Made by a program: the position numbers and the translations under genes. From Bursaphelenchus xylophilus (taxonomy: Eukaryota; Nematoda; Chromadorea; Rhabditida; Aphelenchoididae), in the NCBI GenBank assembly GCA_904066235.2, contig CAJFCV020000006.1, positions 6,076,001-6,140,000 on the forward strand: a stretch of 64,000 nucleotides of DNA. The letters run 5' to 3'. Below are positions 1-13,158 of this stretch, piece by piece; the stretch's first letter is position 1, and each line of letters begins with the position of its first letter. The notes under the pieces were generated by a model, which worked only from the letters and a program-made list of their open reading frames with translations, was not told the DNA's origin and did not search any database.

Positions 1-3000
1 GACGTGACCTACACCATTCGAAACATTACTGAATGAGATTTTAAAATCTTAAATTTCGCCTTTTTTGGAGCCAAATTGCGCCCGTACCAGGCCGAACACT
101 CTGATATTACACTAGGCACTAATAAAAAATAAAGTGAATTAGAGATGTCGGAGTGAACTGACGTGACCTACACCATTCGAAACATTACTGAATGAGATTT
201 TAAAATCTTAAATTTCGCCTTTTTTGGAGCCAAATTGCGCCCGTACCAGGCCGAACACTCTGATATTACACTAGGCACTAATAAAAAATAAAGTGAATTA
301 GAGATGTCGGAGTGAACTGACGTGACCTACACCATTCGAAACATTACTGAATGAGATTTTAAAATCTTAAATTTCGCCTTTTTTGGAGCCAAATTGCGCC
401 CGTACCAGGCCGAACACTCTGATATTACACTAGGCACTAATAAAAAATAAAGTGAATTAGAGATGTCGGAGTGAACTGACGTGACCTACACCATTCGAAA
501 CATTACTGAATGAGATTTTAAAATCTTAAATTTCGCCTTTTTTGGAGCCAAATTGCGCCCGTACCAGGCCGAACACTCTGATATTACACTAGGCACTAAT
601 AAAAAATAAAGTGAATTAGAGATGTCGGAGTGAACTGACGTGACCTACACCATTCGAAACATTACTGAATGAGATTTTAAAATCTTAAATTTTGCCTTTT
701 TTGGAGCCAAATTGCGCCCGTACCAGGCCGAACACTCTGATATTACACTAGGCACTAATAAAAAATAAAGTGAATTAGAGATGTCGGAGTGAACTGACGC
801 GACCTATACCGTTCGAAAAATTACAGAATAGAATTTTAAAATCCCAAGTTTCGCCTTTTTTGGAGCCAAATTGCGCCCGTACCAGGCCGAAAACTCTGAT
901 ATTACACTAAGCACTAATAAAAAATAAAGTGAATTAGAGATGTCGGAGTGAACTGACGTGACCTACACCATTCGAAACATTACTGAATGAGATTTTAAAA
1001 TCTTAAATTTCGCCTTTTTTGGAGCCAAATTGCGCCCGTACCAGGCCGAACACTCTGATATTACACTAGGCACTAATAAAAAATAAAGTGAATTAGAGAC
1101 GTCGGAGTGAACTGACGTGACCTACACCATTCGAAACATTACTGAATGAGATTTTAAAATCTTAAATTTCGCCTTTTTTGGAGCCAAATTGCGCCCGTAC
1201 CAGGCCGAACACTCTGATATTACACTAGGCACTAATAAAAAATAAAGTGAATTAGAGATGTCGGAGTGAACTGACGCGACCTATACCGTTCGAAACATTA
1301 CAGAACAAAATTTTAAAACCCCAAGTTTCGCCTTTTTTGGAGCCAAATTGCGCCCGTACCAGGCCGAAAACTCTGATATTACACTAAGCACTAATAAAAA
1401 ATAAAGTGAATTAGAGATGTCGGAGTGAACTGACGTGACCTATACCATGCGAAACATTACAGAACAAAATTTTAAAATCCCAAGTTTCGCCTTTTTTGGA
1501 GCCAAATTGCGCCCGTACCAGGCCGAAAACTCTGATATTACACTAAGCACTAATAAAAAATAAAGTGAATTAGAGATGTCGGAGTGAACTGACGTGACCT
1601 ACACCATTCGAAACATTACTGAATGAGATTTTAAAATCTTAAATTTCGCCTTTTTTGGAGCCAAATTGCGCCCGTACCAGGCCGAAAACTCTGATATTAC
1701 ACTAAGCACTAATAAAAAATAAAGTGAATTAGGGATGTCGGAGTGAACTGACGTGACCAATACCGTTCGAAACATTACAGAATAAAATTTTAAAATCCCA
1801 AGTTTCGCCTTTTTTGGAGCCAAATTGCGCCCGTACCAGGCCGAAAACTCTGATATTACACTAAGCACTAATAAAAAATAAAGTGAATTAGAGATGTCGG
1901 AGTGAACTGACGCGACCTATACCGTTCGAAACATTACAGAATAAAATTTTAAAATCCCAAGTTTCGCCTTTTTTGGAGCCAAATTGCGCCCGTACCAGGC
2001 CGAACACTCTGATATTACACTAGGCACCAATAAAAAATAAAGTGAATTAGGGATGTCGGAGTGAACTGACGTGACCTATACCGTTCGAAACATTACAGAA
2101 TAAAATTTTAAAATCCCAAGTTTCGCCTTTTTTGGAGCCAAATTGCGCCCGTACCAGGCCGAAAACTCTGATATTACACTAAGCACTAATAAAAAATAAA
2201 GTGAATTAGAGATGTCGGAGTGAACTGACGCGACCTATACCGTTCGAAACATTACAGAATAAAATTTTAAAATCCCAAGTTTCGCCTTTTTTGGAGCCAA
2301 ATTGCGCCCGTACCAGGCCGAAAACTCTGATATTACACTAAGCACTAATAAAAAATAAAGTGAATTAGAGATGTCGGAGTGAACTGACGTGACCTACACC
2401 ATTCGAAACATTACTGAATGAGATTTTAAAATCTTAAATTTCGCCTTTTTTGGAGCCAAATTGCGCCCGTACCAGGCCGAAAACTCTGATATTACACTAA
2501 GCACTAATAAAAAATAAAGTGAATTAGGGATGTCGGAGTGAACTGACGTGACCTATACCGTTCGAAACATTACAGAATAAAATTTTAAAATCCCAAGTTT
2601 CGCCTTTTTTGGAGCCAAATTGCGCCCGTACCAGGCCGAAAACTCTGATATTACACTAAGCACTAATAAAAAATAAAGTGAATTAGAGATGTCGGAGTGA
2701 ACTGACGCGACCTATACCGTTCGAAACATTACAGAATAAAATTTTAAAATCCCAAGTTTCGCCTTTTTTGGAGCCAAATTGCGCCCGTACCAGGCCGAAA
2801 ACTCTGATATTACACTAAGCACTAATAAAAAATAAAGTGAATTAGAGATGTCGGAGTGAACTGACGCGACCTATACCGTTCGAAACATTACAGAATAAAA
2901 TTTTAAAATCCCAAGTTTCGCCTTTTTTGGAGCCAAATTGCGCCCGTACCAGGCCGAAAACTCTGATATTACACTAAGCACTAATAAAAAATAAAGTGAA

Positions 3001-6000
3001 TTAGAGATGTCGGAGTGAACTGACGTGACCTACACCATTCGAAACATTACTGAATGAGATTTTAAAATCTTAAATTTCGCCTTTTTTGGAGCCAAATTGC
3101 GCTCGTACCAGGCCGAACACTCTGATATTACACTAGGCACTAATAAAAAATAAAGTGAATTAGGGATCTCGGAGTGAACTGACGTGACCTGTACCGTTCG
3201 AAACATTACAGAATAAAATTTTAAAATTCCAAGTTTCACATTTTTCGGAGCCAAATTGCGCCCGTACCAGGCCGAACACTCTGATATTACACTAGGCACC
3301 AATAAAAAATAAAGTGAATTAGGGATGTCGGAGTGAACTGACGTGACCTATACCGTTCGAAACATTACAGAATAAAATTTTAAAATCCCAAGTTTCGCTT
3401 TTTTTGGAGCCAAATTGCGCCCGTACCAGGCCGAACACTCTGATATTACACTAGGCACTAATAAAAAATAAAGTGAATTAGAGATGTCGGAGTGAACTGA
3501 CGCGACCTATACCGTTCGAAACATTACAGAACAAAATTTTAAAATCCCAAGTTTCGCCTTTTTTGGAGCCAAATTGCGCCCGTACCAGGCCGAACACTCT
3601 GATATTACACTAGGCACTAATAAAAAATAAAGTGAATTAGAGATGTCGGAGTGAACTGACGTGACCTATACCGTTCGAAACATTACAGAACAAAATTTTA
3701 AAATCCCAAGTTTCGCCTTTTTTGGAGCCAAATTGCGCCCGTACCAGGCCGAACACTCTGATATTACACTAGGCACTAATAAAAAATAAAGTGAATTAGA
3801 GATGTCGGAGTGAACTGACGCGACCTATACCGTTCGAAACATTACAGAACAAAATTTTAAAATCCCAAGTTTCGCCTTTTTTGGAGCCAAATTGCGCCCG
3901 TACCAGGCCGAAAACTCTGATATTACACTAAGCACTAATAAAAAATAAAGTGAATTAGAGATGTCGGAGTGAACTGACGTGACCTATACCGTTCGAAACA
4001 TTACAGAATACAATTTTAAAATCCCAAGTTTCGCTTTTTTTGGAGCCAAATTGCGCCCGTACCAGGCCGAACACTCTGATATTACACTAGGCACTAATAA
4101 AAAATAAAGTGAATTAGAGATGTCGGAGTGAACTGACGTGACCTATACCGTTCGAAACATTACAGAACAAAATTTTAAAATCCCAAGTTTCGCCTTTTTT
4201 GGAGCCAAATTGCGCCCGTACCAGGCCGAACACTCTGATATTACACTAGGCACTAATAAAAAATAAAGTGAATTAGAGATGTCGGAGTGAACTGACGCGA
4301 CCTATACCGTTCGAAACATTACAGAACAAAATTTTAAAATCCCAAGTTTCGCCTTTTTTGGAGCCAAATTGCGCCCGTACCAGGCCGAAAACTCTGATAT
4401 TACACTAAGCACTAATAAAAAATAAAGTGAATTAGAGATGTCGGAGTGAACTGACGTGACCTATACCATGCGAAACATTACAGAACAAAATTTTAAAATC
4501 CCAAGTTTCGCCTTTTTTGGAGCCAAATTGCGCCCGTACCAGGCCGAAAACTCTGATATTACACTAAGCACTAATAAAAAATAAAGTGAATTAGAGATGT
4601 CGGAGTGAACTGACGTGACCTACACCATTCGAAACATTACTGAATGAGATCTTAAAATCTTAAATTTCGCCTTTTTTGGAGCCAAATTGCGCCCGTACCA
4701 GGCCGAAAACTCTGATATTACACTAAGCACTAATAAAAAATAAAGTGAATTAGGGATGTCGGAGTGAACTGACGTGACCTACACCATTCGAAACATTACT
4801 GAATGAGATTTTAAAATCTTAAATTTCGCCTTTTTTGGAGCCAAATTGCGCCCGTACCAGGCCGAACACTCTGATATTACACTAGGCACTAATAAAAAAT
4901 AAAGTGAATTAGGGATGTCGGAGTGAACTGACGTGACCTACACCATTCGAAACATTACTGAATGAGATTTTAAAATCTTAAATTTCGCCTTTTTTGGAGC
5001 CAAATTGCGCCCGTACCAGGCCGAACACTCTGATATTACACTAGGCACTAATAAAAAATAAAGTGAATTAGAGATGTCGGAGTGAACTGACGTGACCTAC
5101 ACCATTCGAAACATTACTGAATGAGATTTTAAAATCTTAAATTTCGCCTTTTTTGGAGCCAAATTGCGCCCGTACCAGGCCGAACACTCTGATATTACAC
5201 TAGGCACTAATAAAAAATAAAGTGAATTAGAGATGTCGGAGTGAACTGACGTGACCTATACCGTTCGAAACATTACAGAACAAAATTTTAAAATCCCAAG
5301 TTTCGCCTTTTTTGGAGCCAAATTGCGCCCGTACCAGGCCGAACACTCTGATATTACACTAGGCACTAATAAAAAATAAAGTGAATTAGAGATGTCGGAG
5401 TGAACTGACGCGACCTATACCGTTCGAAACATTACAGAACAAAATTTTAAAATCCCAAGTTTCGCCTTTTTTGGAGCCAAATTGCGCCCGTACCAGGCCG
5501 AAAACTCTGATATTACACTAAGCACTAATAAAAAATAAAGTGAATTAGAGATGTCGGAGTGAACTGACGTGACCTATACCATGCGAAACATTACAGAACA
5601 AAATTTTAAAATCCCAAGTTTCGCCTTTTTTGGAGCCAAATTGCGCCCGTACCAGGCCGAAAACTCTGATATTACACTAAGCACTAATAAAAAATAAAGT
5701 GAATTAGAGATGTCGGAGTGAACTGACGTGACCTACACCATTCGAAACATTACTGAATGAGATTTTAAAATCTTAAATTTCGCCTTTTTTGGAGCCAAAT
5801 TGCGCCCGTACCAGGCCGAAAACTCTGATATTACACTAAGCACTAATAAAAAATAAAGTGAATTAGAGATGTCGGAGTGAACTGACGCGACCTATACCGT
5901 TCGAAACATTACAGAATAAGATTTTAAAATCCCAAGTTTCGCCTTTTTTGGAGCCAAATTGCGCCCGTACCAGGCCGAAAACTCTGATATTACACTAAGC

Positions 6001-9000
6001 ACTAATAAAAAATAAAGTGAATTAGAGATGTCGGAGTGAACTGACGTGACCTACACCATTCGAAACATTACTGAATGAGATTTTAAAATCTTAAATTTCG
6101 CCTTTTTTGGAGCCAAATTGCGCTCGTACCAGGCCGAACACTCTGATATTACACTAGGCACTAATAAAAAATAAAGTGAATTAGGGATCTCGGAGTGAAC
6201 TGACGTGACCTGTACCGTTCGAAACATTACAGAATAAAATTTTAAAATTCCAAGTTTCACATTTTTCGGAGCCAAATTGCGCCCGTACCAGGCCGAACAC
6301 TCTGATATTACACTAGGCACCAATAAAAAATAAAGTGAATTAGGGATGTCGGAGTGAACTGACGTGACCTATACCGTTCGAAACATTACAGAATAAAATT
6401 TTAAAATCCCAAGTTTCGCTTTTTTTGGAGCCAAATTGCGCCCGTACCAGGCCGAACACTCTGATATTACACTAGGCACTAATAAAAAATAAAGTGAATT
6501 AGAGATGTCGGAGTGAACTGACGTGACCTATACCGTTCGAAACATTACTGAATGAGATTTTAAAATCTTAAATTTCGCCTTTTTTGGAGCCAAATTGCGC
6601 CCGTACCAGGCCGAACACTCTGATATTACACTAGGCACTAATAAAAAATAAAGTGAATTAGAGATGTCGGAGTGAACTGACGCGACCTATACCGTTCGAA
6701 ACATTACAGAATACAATTTTAAAATCCCAAGTTTCGCCTTTTTTGGAGCCAAATTGCGCCCGTACCAGGCCGAACACTCTGATATTACACTAGGCACTAA
6801 TAAAAAATAAAGTGAATTAGAGATGTCGGAGTGAACTGACGTGACCTACACCATTCGAAACATTACTGAATGAGATTTTAAAATCTTAAATTTCGCCTTT
6901 TTTGGAGCCAAATTGCGCCCGTACCAGGCCGAACACTCTGATATTACACTAGGCACTAATAAAAAATAAAGTGAATTAGAGATGTCGGAGTGAACTGACG
7001 CGACCTATACCGTTCGAAACATTACAGAATAAAATTTTAAAATCCCAAGTTTCGCCTTTTTTGGAGCCAAATTGCGCCCGTACCAGGCCGAAAACTCTGA
7101 TATTACACTAAGCACTAATAAAAAATAAATTGAATTAGAGATGTCGGAGTGAACTGACGTGACTTATACCGTTCGAAACATTACAGAATGAAATTTTAAA
7201 ATCATGAGTTTCGCATTTTTTGGAGCCAAATTTCGCCCGTACCAGGCCGAACACTCTGATATTACACTAGGCACTAATAAAAAATAAAGTGAATTAGGGA
7301 TCTCGGAGTGAACTGACGTGACCTATACCGTTCGAAACATTACAGAATAAAATTTTAAAATCCCAAGTTTCGCCTTTTTTGGAGCCAAATTGCGCCCGTA
7401 CCAGGCCGAACACTCTGATATTACACTAGGCACTAATAAAAAATAAAGTGAATTAGAGATGTCGGAGTGAACTGACGTGACCTATACCATGCGAAACATT
7501 ACAGAATGAAATTTTAAAATCATAAGTTTCGCATTTTTTGGAGCCAAATTGCGCCCTTACCAGGCCGAACACTCTGATATTACACTAGGCACTAATAAAA
7601 AATAAAGTGAATTAGGGATCTCGGAGTGAACTGACGTGACCTATACCGTTCGAAACATTACAGAATAAAATTTTAAAATCCCAAGTTTCGCTTTTTTTGG
7701 AGCCAAATTGCGCCCGTACCAGGCCGAACACTCTGATATTACACTAGGCACTAATAAAAAATAAAGTGAATTAGGGATGTCGGAGTGAACTGACGTGACC
7801 TACACCATTCGAAACATTACTGAATGAGATTTTAAAATCCCAAATTTCGCCTTTTTTGGAGCCAAATTGCGCCCGTACCAGGCCGAACACTCTGATATTA
7901 CACTAGGCACTAATAAAAAATAAAGTGAATTAGAGATGTCGGAGTGAACTGACGTGACCTATACCATGCGAAACATTACAGAATGAAATTTTAAAATCAT
8001 AAGTTTCGCATTTTTTGGAGCCAAATTGCGCCCTTACCAGGCCGAACACTCTGATATTACACTAGGCACTAATAAAAAATAAAGTGAATTAGAGATGTCG
8101 GAGTGAACTGACGTGACCTATACCATGCGAAACATTACAGAATGAAATTTTAAAATCATAAGTTTCGCATTTTTTGGAGCCAAATTGCGCCCGTACCAGG
8201 CCGAACACTCTGATATTACACTAGGCACTAATAAAAAATAAAGTGAATTAGGGATGTCGGAGTGAACTGACGTGACCTACACCATTCGAAACATTACTGA
8301 ATGAGATTTTAAAATCTTAAATTTCGCCTTTTTTGGAGCCAAATTGCGCCCGTACCAGGCCGAACACTCTGATATTACACTAGGCACTAATAAAAAATAA
8401 AGTGAATTAGAGATGTCGGAGTGAACTGACGTGACCTACACCATTCGAAACATTACTGAATGAGATTTTAAAATCTTAAATTTCGCCTTTTTTGGAGCCA
8501 AATTGCGCCCGTACCAGGCCGAACACTCTGATATTACACTAGGCACTAATAAAAAATAAAGTGAATTAGAGATGTCGGAGTGAACTGACGTGACCTACAC
8601 CATTCGAAACATTACTGAATGAGATTTTAAAATCTTAAATTTCGCCTTTTTTGGAGCCAAATTGCGCCCGTACCAGGCCGAACACTCTGATATTACACTA
8701 GGCACTAATAAAAAATAAAGTGAATTAGAGATGTCGGAGTGAACTGATGTGACTTATACCGTTCGAAACATTACAGAATGAAATTTTAAAATCATAAGTT
8801 TCGCATTTTTTGGAGCCAAATTGCGCCCGTACCAGGCCGAACACTCTGATATTACACTAGGCACTAATAAAAAATACATTGAATTAGAGATGTCGGAGTG
8901 AACTGACGTGACTTATACCGTTCGAAACATTACAGAATAAAATTTTAAAATTCCAAGTTTCACATTTTTCGGAGCCAAATTGCGCCCGTACCAGGCCGAA

Positions 9001-9029
9001 CACTCTGATATTACACTAGGCACTAATAA
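1..9029. repeat. Satellite array, 159-bp monomer, about 57 copies
   Basis: The monomer start (gacgtgacc / gacgcgacc) recurs at 1, 160, 319, 478 and so on, an exact 159-bp period through unit 57 (from 8905), where the array breaks off at the shared bases cactaataa. Monomers fall into classes: A (tacaccattcg, actgaatgag, atcttaaattt), B (tataccgttcg, acagaataaaa, atcccaagttt), a B variant with acagaacaaaa, a class with ataccatgcg, and a class with aatgaaattttaaaatcata. The tail is either gaacactc with aggcac or gaaaactc with aagcac. Every unit keeps the AT-rich palindromic core attttaaaat and the block ggagccaaattg. Short open frames inside are by-products of the period and are not genes. The array runs off the left window edge. 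Confidence 0.98.
3022..6519. repeat. Higher-order duplication inside the satellite (19-mer, 3021 bp)
   Basis: The rare variants gctcgtacc, gggatctcgg, gacctgtaccg and cacatttttcgg occur together in units 20-22 (3022-3498) and again in units 39-41 (6043-6519). The offset is 3021 bp, exactly 19 monomers. Units 9-11 (from 1273) and 28-30 (from 4294) are offset by the same amount. A second offset of 1113 bp (7 monomers) links units 27-30 with 34-37. These offsets indicate block duplication by unequal exchange rather than monomer-by-monomer drift. Confidence 0.85.
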
Positions 9030-10956
9030 TGTTTTAGGTCATGTAACCCAAGAGAAACGAAGATGTTTCAAACATGTAAGATGTTTTAGACTCAATTTTT
9101 ACGTACTTTCCGTTACGTAGCATTCCTAATAAAAATATGAAAGGGTTTGATAGTTTCAACCATCCGGGATGCCCCACTGTAGGGTCAAAGACACCAAAAT
9201 TCAAAAGTCAAAAAAAAGTTGCCGTTTTTCCGTATAAAACGGATCCGAGTATAGAAAAAAGTCTATTTAAAAATTAAAGACAAGTTTCTGACCTTATTCA
9301 TGCCATAATAGCCAGAAAAATAAAAAAATTCAAAAGGGGATTCGAACCTGGTCCGCAGGTCCTCCTTGTTTAGCGCCTTACCCCACTATGCCACCGAAGA
9401 ACCGCGCCGCTGTGCTTTTGAAATTGATTGCGTTTGTTTTGTCCAAAGAAAGGTGAAGCCTAGAATTATTTACAAAACGCTCGCTAGCCAACATGTGAGT
9501 GAATAATAGCAGCTAATAAAAGTCGCTTCTAGGCCAGTTTTTTACGGTCTTTCAAATGGTATATGTATCAAGATAAAACCAGGGGATTTTGCCGAGCCTT
9601 TGTTAGATCAGAATTTACACGTTTTCAAAGTTAAGCTTTGAAAAAATCTGGCATTCTTGGGGTTTTCGGGCATCTGATGACCTAAAACAAGGTATTTTGG
9701 TCGATTTCTCAAAAACTATTCATTTTTTCCTCTGAAACTTCCTGTATCCTCTTAAAATGGCATAAAAATGTATTGGAAACTTTCAAAATCTGCGCCTTGC
9801 CAAAAACCCAAGAATGCCAGGTTTTTTCGGGGTCAAGGTGATCTTGCACATGAGACATTGAATGCCCAACATCTCAAAAACTATATATTTGATCCTGCTG
9901 AAATTTTTATGGTTTGTTAGACGAGGCTTGAAGTTTAGTATTCCGGTTTCAAAATCTGCGCCTCGTCCAAACTGCATTTTTTATACACGAAATGGTATGT
10001 TGCCTCAAGTGTAACGTAGCTTATATGTAATTTTTAGCTTTCGGCGACAATTACAAAAATGTTCTACATGATCGAAAACATAACTTTGAACGCGATCTGC
10101 GCTGAAATAGCGCTTCGTTCTCTCGATTAGGGCATACCTTTTTTTAAAAAAAATGTTACAGTATGCCGTCATACGGTAATTTTGGGCAAAAAAAAGAAAG
10201 CGAATGTTTTGTGCCTATCAGTGATTAAGCTGACAAATTAAGCTGAGAAATTTTTTCGGAACTTCCGGTCGATTTTTCTCGTCGGCCATGCTTATTTTGC
10301 AGCTGGAAGTTGCCTTTTCCTACCAAAGTCGACCTGCTCTATCCACCTGTACTAGTCATTTTCCTTAACGCTGGGGGAAGTTCAGACCATTCCCTTGTGA
10401 GCAAGTTTCGTTCAATTCTGAGACACCGATTTTAACAATGTCCGGGCCAAACTACGATTTGTAACAAAACGCGTTTTAAGAAAAATATATCCTTCTCACG
10501 CCCCTGGTTATGTCATCATCAATATACGGTAATAAAAAATAAATATTAATTTTTACTGGCGTTTCTCGTCACGCTCTCTTTTCTTTTTTTTTGGCAACTT
10601 CATTCACTTCTTCGATGCCCTGATAACAGGTGTTTTGTTTTAGATGACATTTTTACGTCTTGCATCCGGTTGGAGCGCAAAATGTCGACATTCCTTTTTT
10701 CCCTGCAAAGATGTAATCTGTTGGATGTTTTCTGTTCTGTAATACTGCGAGATTACAATCGGATTAGCTTAAATGAGCGCTTTGCGGATGGAAATGGCTT
10801 CAGAAGAAGTGTTTGGAAACGGATCAAATATAATTATTATACCTTGCCAGAAGAGAAAGGAGTCACGTGCCCACTTTACTTTTCTCTAGAATACATTTTA
10901 CACATTTACGTCTTCTTCCTCTCTCTCCTTCGCTTATTTTAAACTAGACTGGATGA
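9030..10956. other. Gene-poor stretch next to the satellite
   Basis: I see no convincing exon chain here. It holds a tRNA-like remnant (9332-9400) and an interrupted inverted repeat: ctggcattcttggggttttcggg near 9646-9670 against ccaaaaacccaagaatgccagg near 9798-9820. AT-rich spacer follows to the first gene. Short open frames at 9783-9977 (-) and 10670-10942 (+) show no recognisable family. The second could in principle contain an unseen 5' exon or UTR of the next gene. Confidence 0.5.
9332..9400 (-). pseudogene. tRNA-like remnant (tRNA pseudogene or tRNA-derived SINE head)
   Basis: Read on the minus strand, an A-box-like TGGCATAGTGGGGTAAGG is followed about 40 nt later by a B-box GGTTCGAATCC, then T-rich sequence that could stop Pol III. 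The order and spacing match the internal promoter of a tRNA gene. The acceptor arms (TCTTCGG against the 3' side TTTGAAT) and most of the T-stem do not pair, so a functional tRNA is unlikely. A decayed tRNA or the head of a tRNA-derived SINE fits better. Confidence 0.4.
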
Positions 10957-12887
10957 ATGTACCGCCAAGTCCGAACAACTATTCAGACCCATTGCAATCT
11001 GGATGGGTGTAATCGCAAGTGTGGACTGTTTCACGGTACAGGTAAAAGCTTAATTGAAATTACAGTATGAAAGAGCCGTTTCACTCTTTTTCAGATGTCT
11101 CCAAATTAATTGAAATGAGAAAAAGCAAAACCAAACCTTCTAAGCCGAGTAAGCTCTGTTTAATGTATAAAATATTGTCTTCAGAGTTGAAAATAACCAC
11201 AGACTCCGATCTGAATTACCTCAGTTCTCCCCTCAATTCAGCCGAGCCTTTAACGCCCATGAATAAAAGCCCCACGTTTGATGAAGTCCTGGAATCAGCC
11301 AAGAGGAAGGTCAGCCGAGACTTTGTAGATATCCGTTTACAAAATGTGATCGAAGAGGAAATAGAATTTGATCGAAGAGCCTTGGCCGGGTCTACTCCTT
11401 ATCCCGAAGAGTTCCGGCAAGATTCGACTTTATTGGAAGGGCTTGATGATACCGATTCAGATGAAGATCCCTGGTTTGCACAATCCCCTCCATCCGATAT
11501 CACTGTAGATGATACAGTAGAAGAGTTGATACGGTAAGTTTGAACGAATATTCTGACTAGGGAAGTGTACAAAATGACCCACCAAATGACAAATGATATA
11601 CATCATTGAAGAGCCCTTGAAAGTGGTAAATTGATGTTAGTACATCTAAACTACCTCAAAATAGGTGTTAGACTATCCTAGGACCCGATCAATCTTATTA
11701 TTTCTACTAACTAAGCCTTCTACTAGCCTCTCCCATGCACCGACGAACCGACGCGATCCATAATATCGTTGACCCGAAAAGTCGTAAACTTTTTTCCATT
11801 AAAAGAATCTTCTCTGTTTAGTTAATAAAATGACTGTCGAAAACCATATTCATATTCGCCATATTATCGGTCTGTCGGAAAAATAACGGCGGATCGTCGC
11901 GCCTCCGAATCGCCCATCATCGCTTTGCGACTCCAAGCCGCGGCTTGGGATTTGGTGCGCGACAGCGGCGAGCGAGACATTTTGATGCGACGATCCGCCG
12001 TTATTTTTCCGACAGACTGATATGCTCTACCACTTCGAGAAAAGTTGGGAGTCAGCACGGTCATCCCGCGATCTCAACGAACTTTTCGGCGAAGGAACAA
12101 AAAAAGACACCATTTCCCATTGGATAATTCCGCTTCTGTCCCGCCACACACACCACATAGCCTTCTTACAGTGGACGTCTTTTGGTATTCATTTGGGACA
12201 CCTGGCGATTTTTTTTGTTCCTTTGCCGAAAAGTTCGTTGAGATCGCGGAATGACCGTTCTGACTCCCGACTTTTCTCGAAGTGTTAGACCATAATACGG
12301 CGAATATGAGAATGGTTTTCGACAGTCATTTTATTAACTAAACAGAGAAGATTCTTTTAATGGAAAACAGTTTACAAAACGCGAATTTTAACTAACAAAA
12401 AACGCGCCAATAAAAACGCCGGATAATTATGCATCAACCTAATATCAAAGATACAAATCAACCGCTCATAATTTTCCGCCCTGAGGCATTCTGCAAAAAC
12501 TGAAAGTAGTTTTTAATACTACTCTTCAAGGGCTTTCGAGCGTTATATAACACTTGCTCTTTGGTGAGGGTCAGTTTTTACACTTCTCTAGTGAGTGCAT
12601 TTTTTGGTTACAGAGAAACGCAACCGCCTCCAGATCATTACAGTAATCCCTTGTATCGAAAAGCGGATTCCTTGAAGAAGAAACGAGTAAATCATACCAA
12701 TAGCAACAGCAGCATTGACCTCTCTGTAGCCGATTTTGCGATGAATGACACCAGTAAGTGCTTTCTAGTCATCATCGGGAAAGTATTGCCATGATTAAAA
12801 GACTGCTTTTTAGGTTTTGGAAATAATTTTAAAGTATTTCAAAACCATCTCCATGTTGGCAATGCTAAAGTGGAGTCTGCAACTTGA
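10957..12887 (+). CDS. Unidentified acidic protein with NPLY motif (233 aa, five exons)
   Basis: I do not recognise the family. The proposed exons are 10957-11041, 11095-11148, 11185-11533, 12614-12753 and 12814-12887. They have GT/AG ends, compatible phases and a total of 702 nt. The ATG directly follows an in-frame TGA. The N-terminus is short and Cys-rich (HCNLDGCNRKCG), followed by a Lys/Pro-rich stretch, a long Asp/Glu/Ser-rich middle (DDTDSDEDPW), and a basic C-terminal part with HYSNPLYRKAD. NPxY motifs bind PTB domains, so a signalling or endocytic adaptor is possible but only inferred. I see no transmembrane segment or signal peptide. Intron 2 (11149-11184) is 36 nt; intron 3 (11534-12613) holds a 592-bp foldback. 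The zinc-finger gene starts 271 bp downstream on the same strand. The coding assignment is good, the start is less certain, and the function is unknown. Confidence 0.6.
11784..12375. mobile_element. Three-armed foldback element in an intron
   Basis: Outer arms 11784-11868 and 12291-12375 are near-perfect reverse complements (gtaaactttt... against ...agtttac). Between them sit two more inverted repeats. The first hairpin pairs ggtctgtcggaaaaataacg (from 11870) with its complement ending near 12021, around the palindrome ccaagccgcggcttgg. The second pairs ccacttcgagaaaagttggg (from 12028) with its complement ending near 12288. Folded, this makes a cloverleaf with three stems. There is no transposase frame, so it looks like a non-autonomous foldback or MITE. 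I could not define a clear target duplication. Confidence 0.8.
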
Positions 12888-13158
12888 TTTGAAATGAGTT
12901 TTACGTATAATAAAATAAAAACAATTATTATGTCGCTTCGTTTGCCAAAGCAAGTTCCAAAATTTGAAAATCGACTCCCTTTGTGCCCTGAGGGCTCTTT
13001 CCCTCCAAGATCTCAGGGATCGGACTCGAGAACCTTCCTCTTGGCCGATCGAGGAAAAAGCAATCGGCCGCACGACCCCCGCATTCTCTCGACAGCCGCC
13101 TTTCTCTTCAATCGGCTATCTCCATCCTTATTTTTCTATATATTAAAGGCCCAAAAAC

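Noticed and set aside
1599..6323. Open frames of about 90 codons in the satellite (e.g. 3030-3302 and 6051-6323, identical)
   Set aside because: They follow from the 159-bp period (a multiple of 3) and the 3021-bp duplication; there is no conserved start context or family.
1..9029. CRISPR array
   Set aside because: Tandem repeats without unique spacers, in a eukaryotic genome.
9332..9400. A functional tRNA gene
   Set aside because: The acceptor stem and most of the T-stem do not pair.
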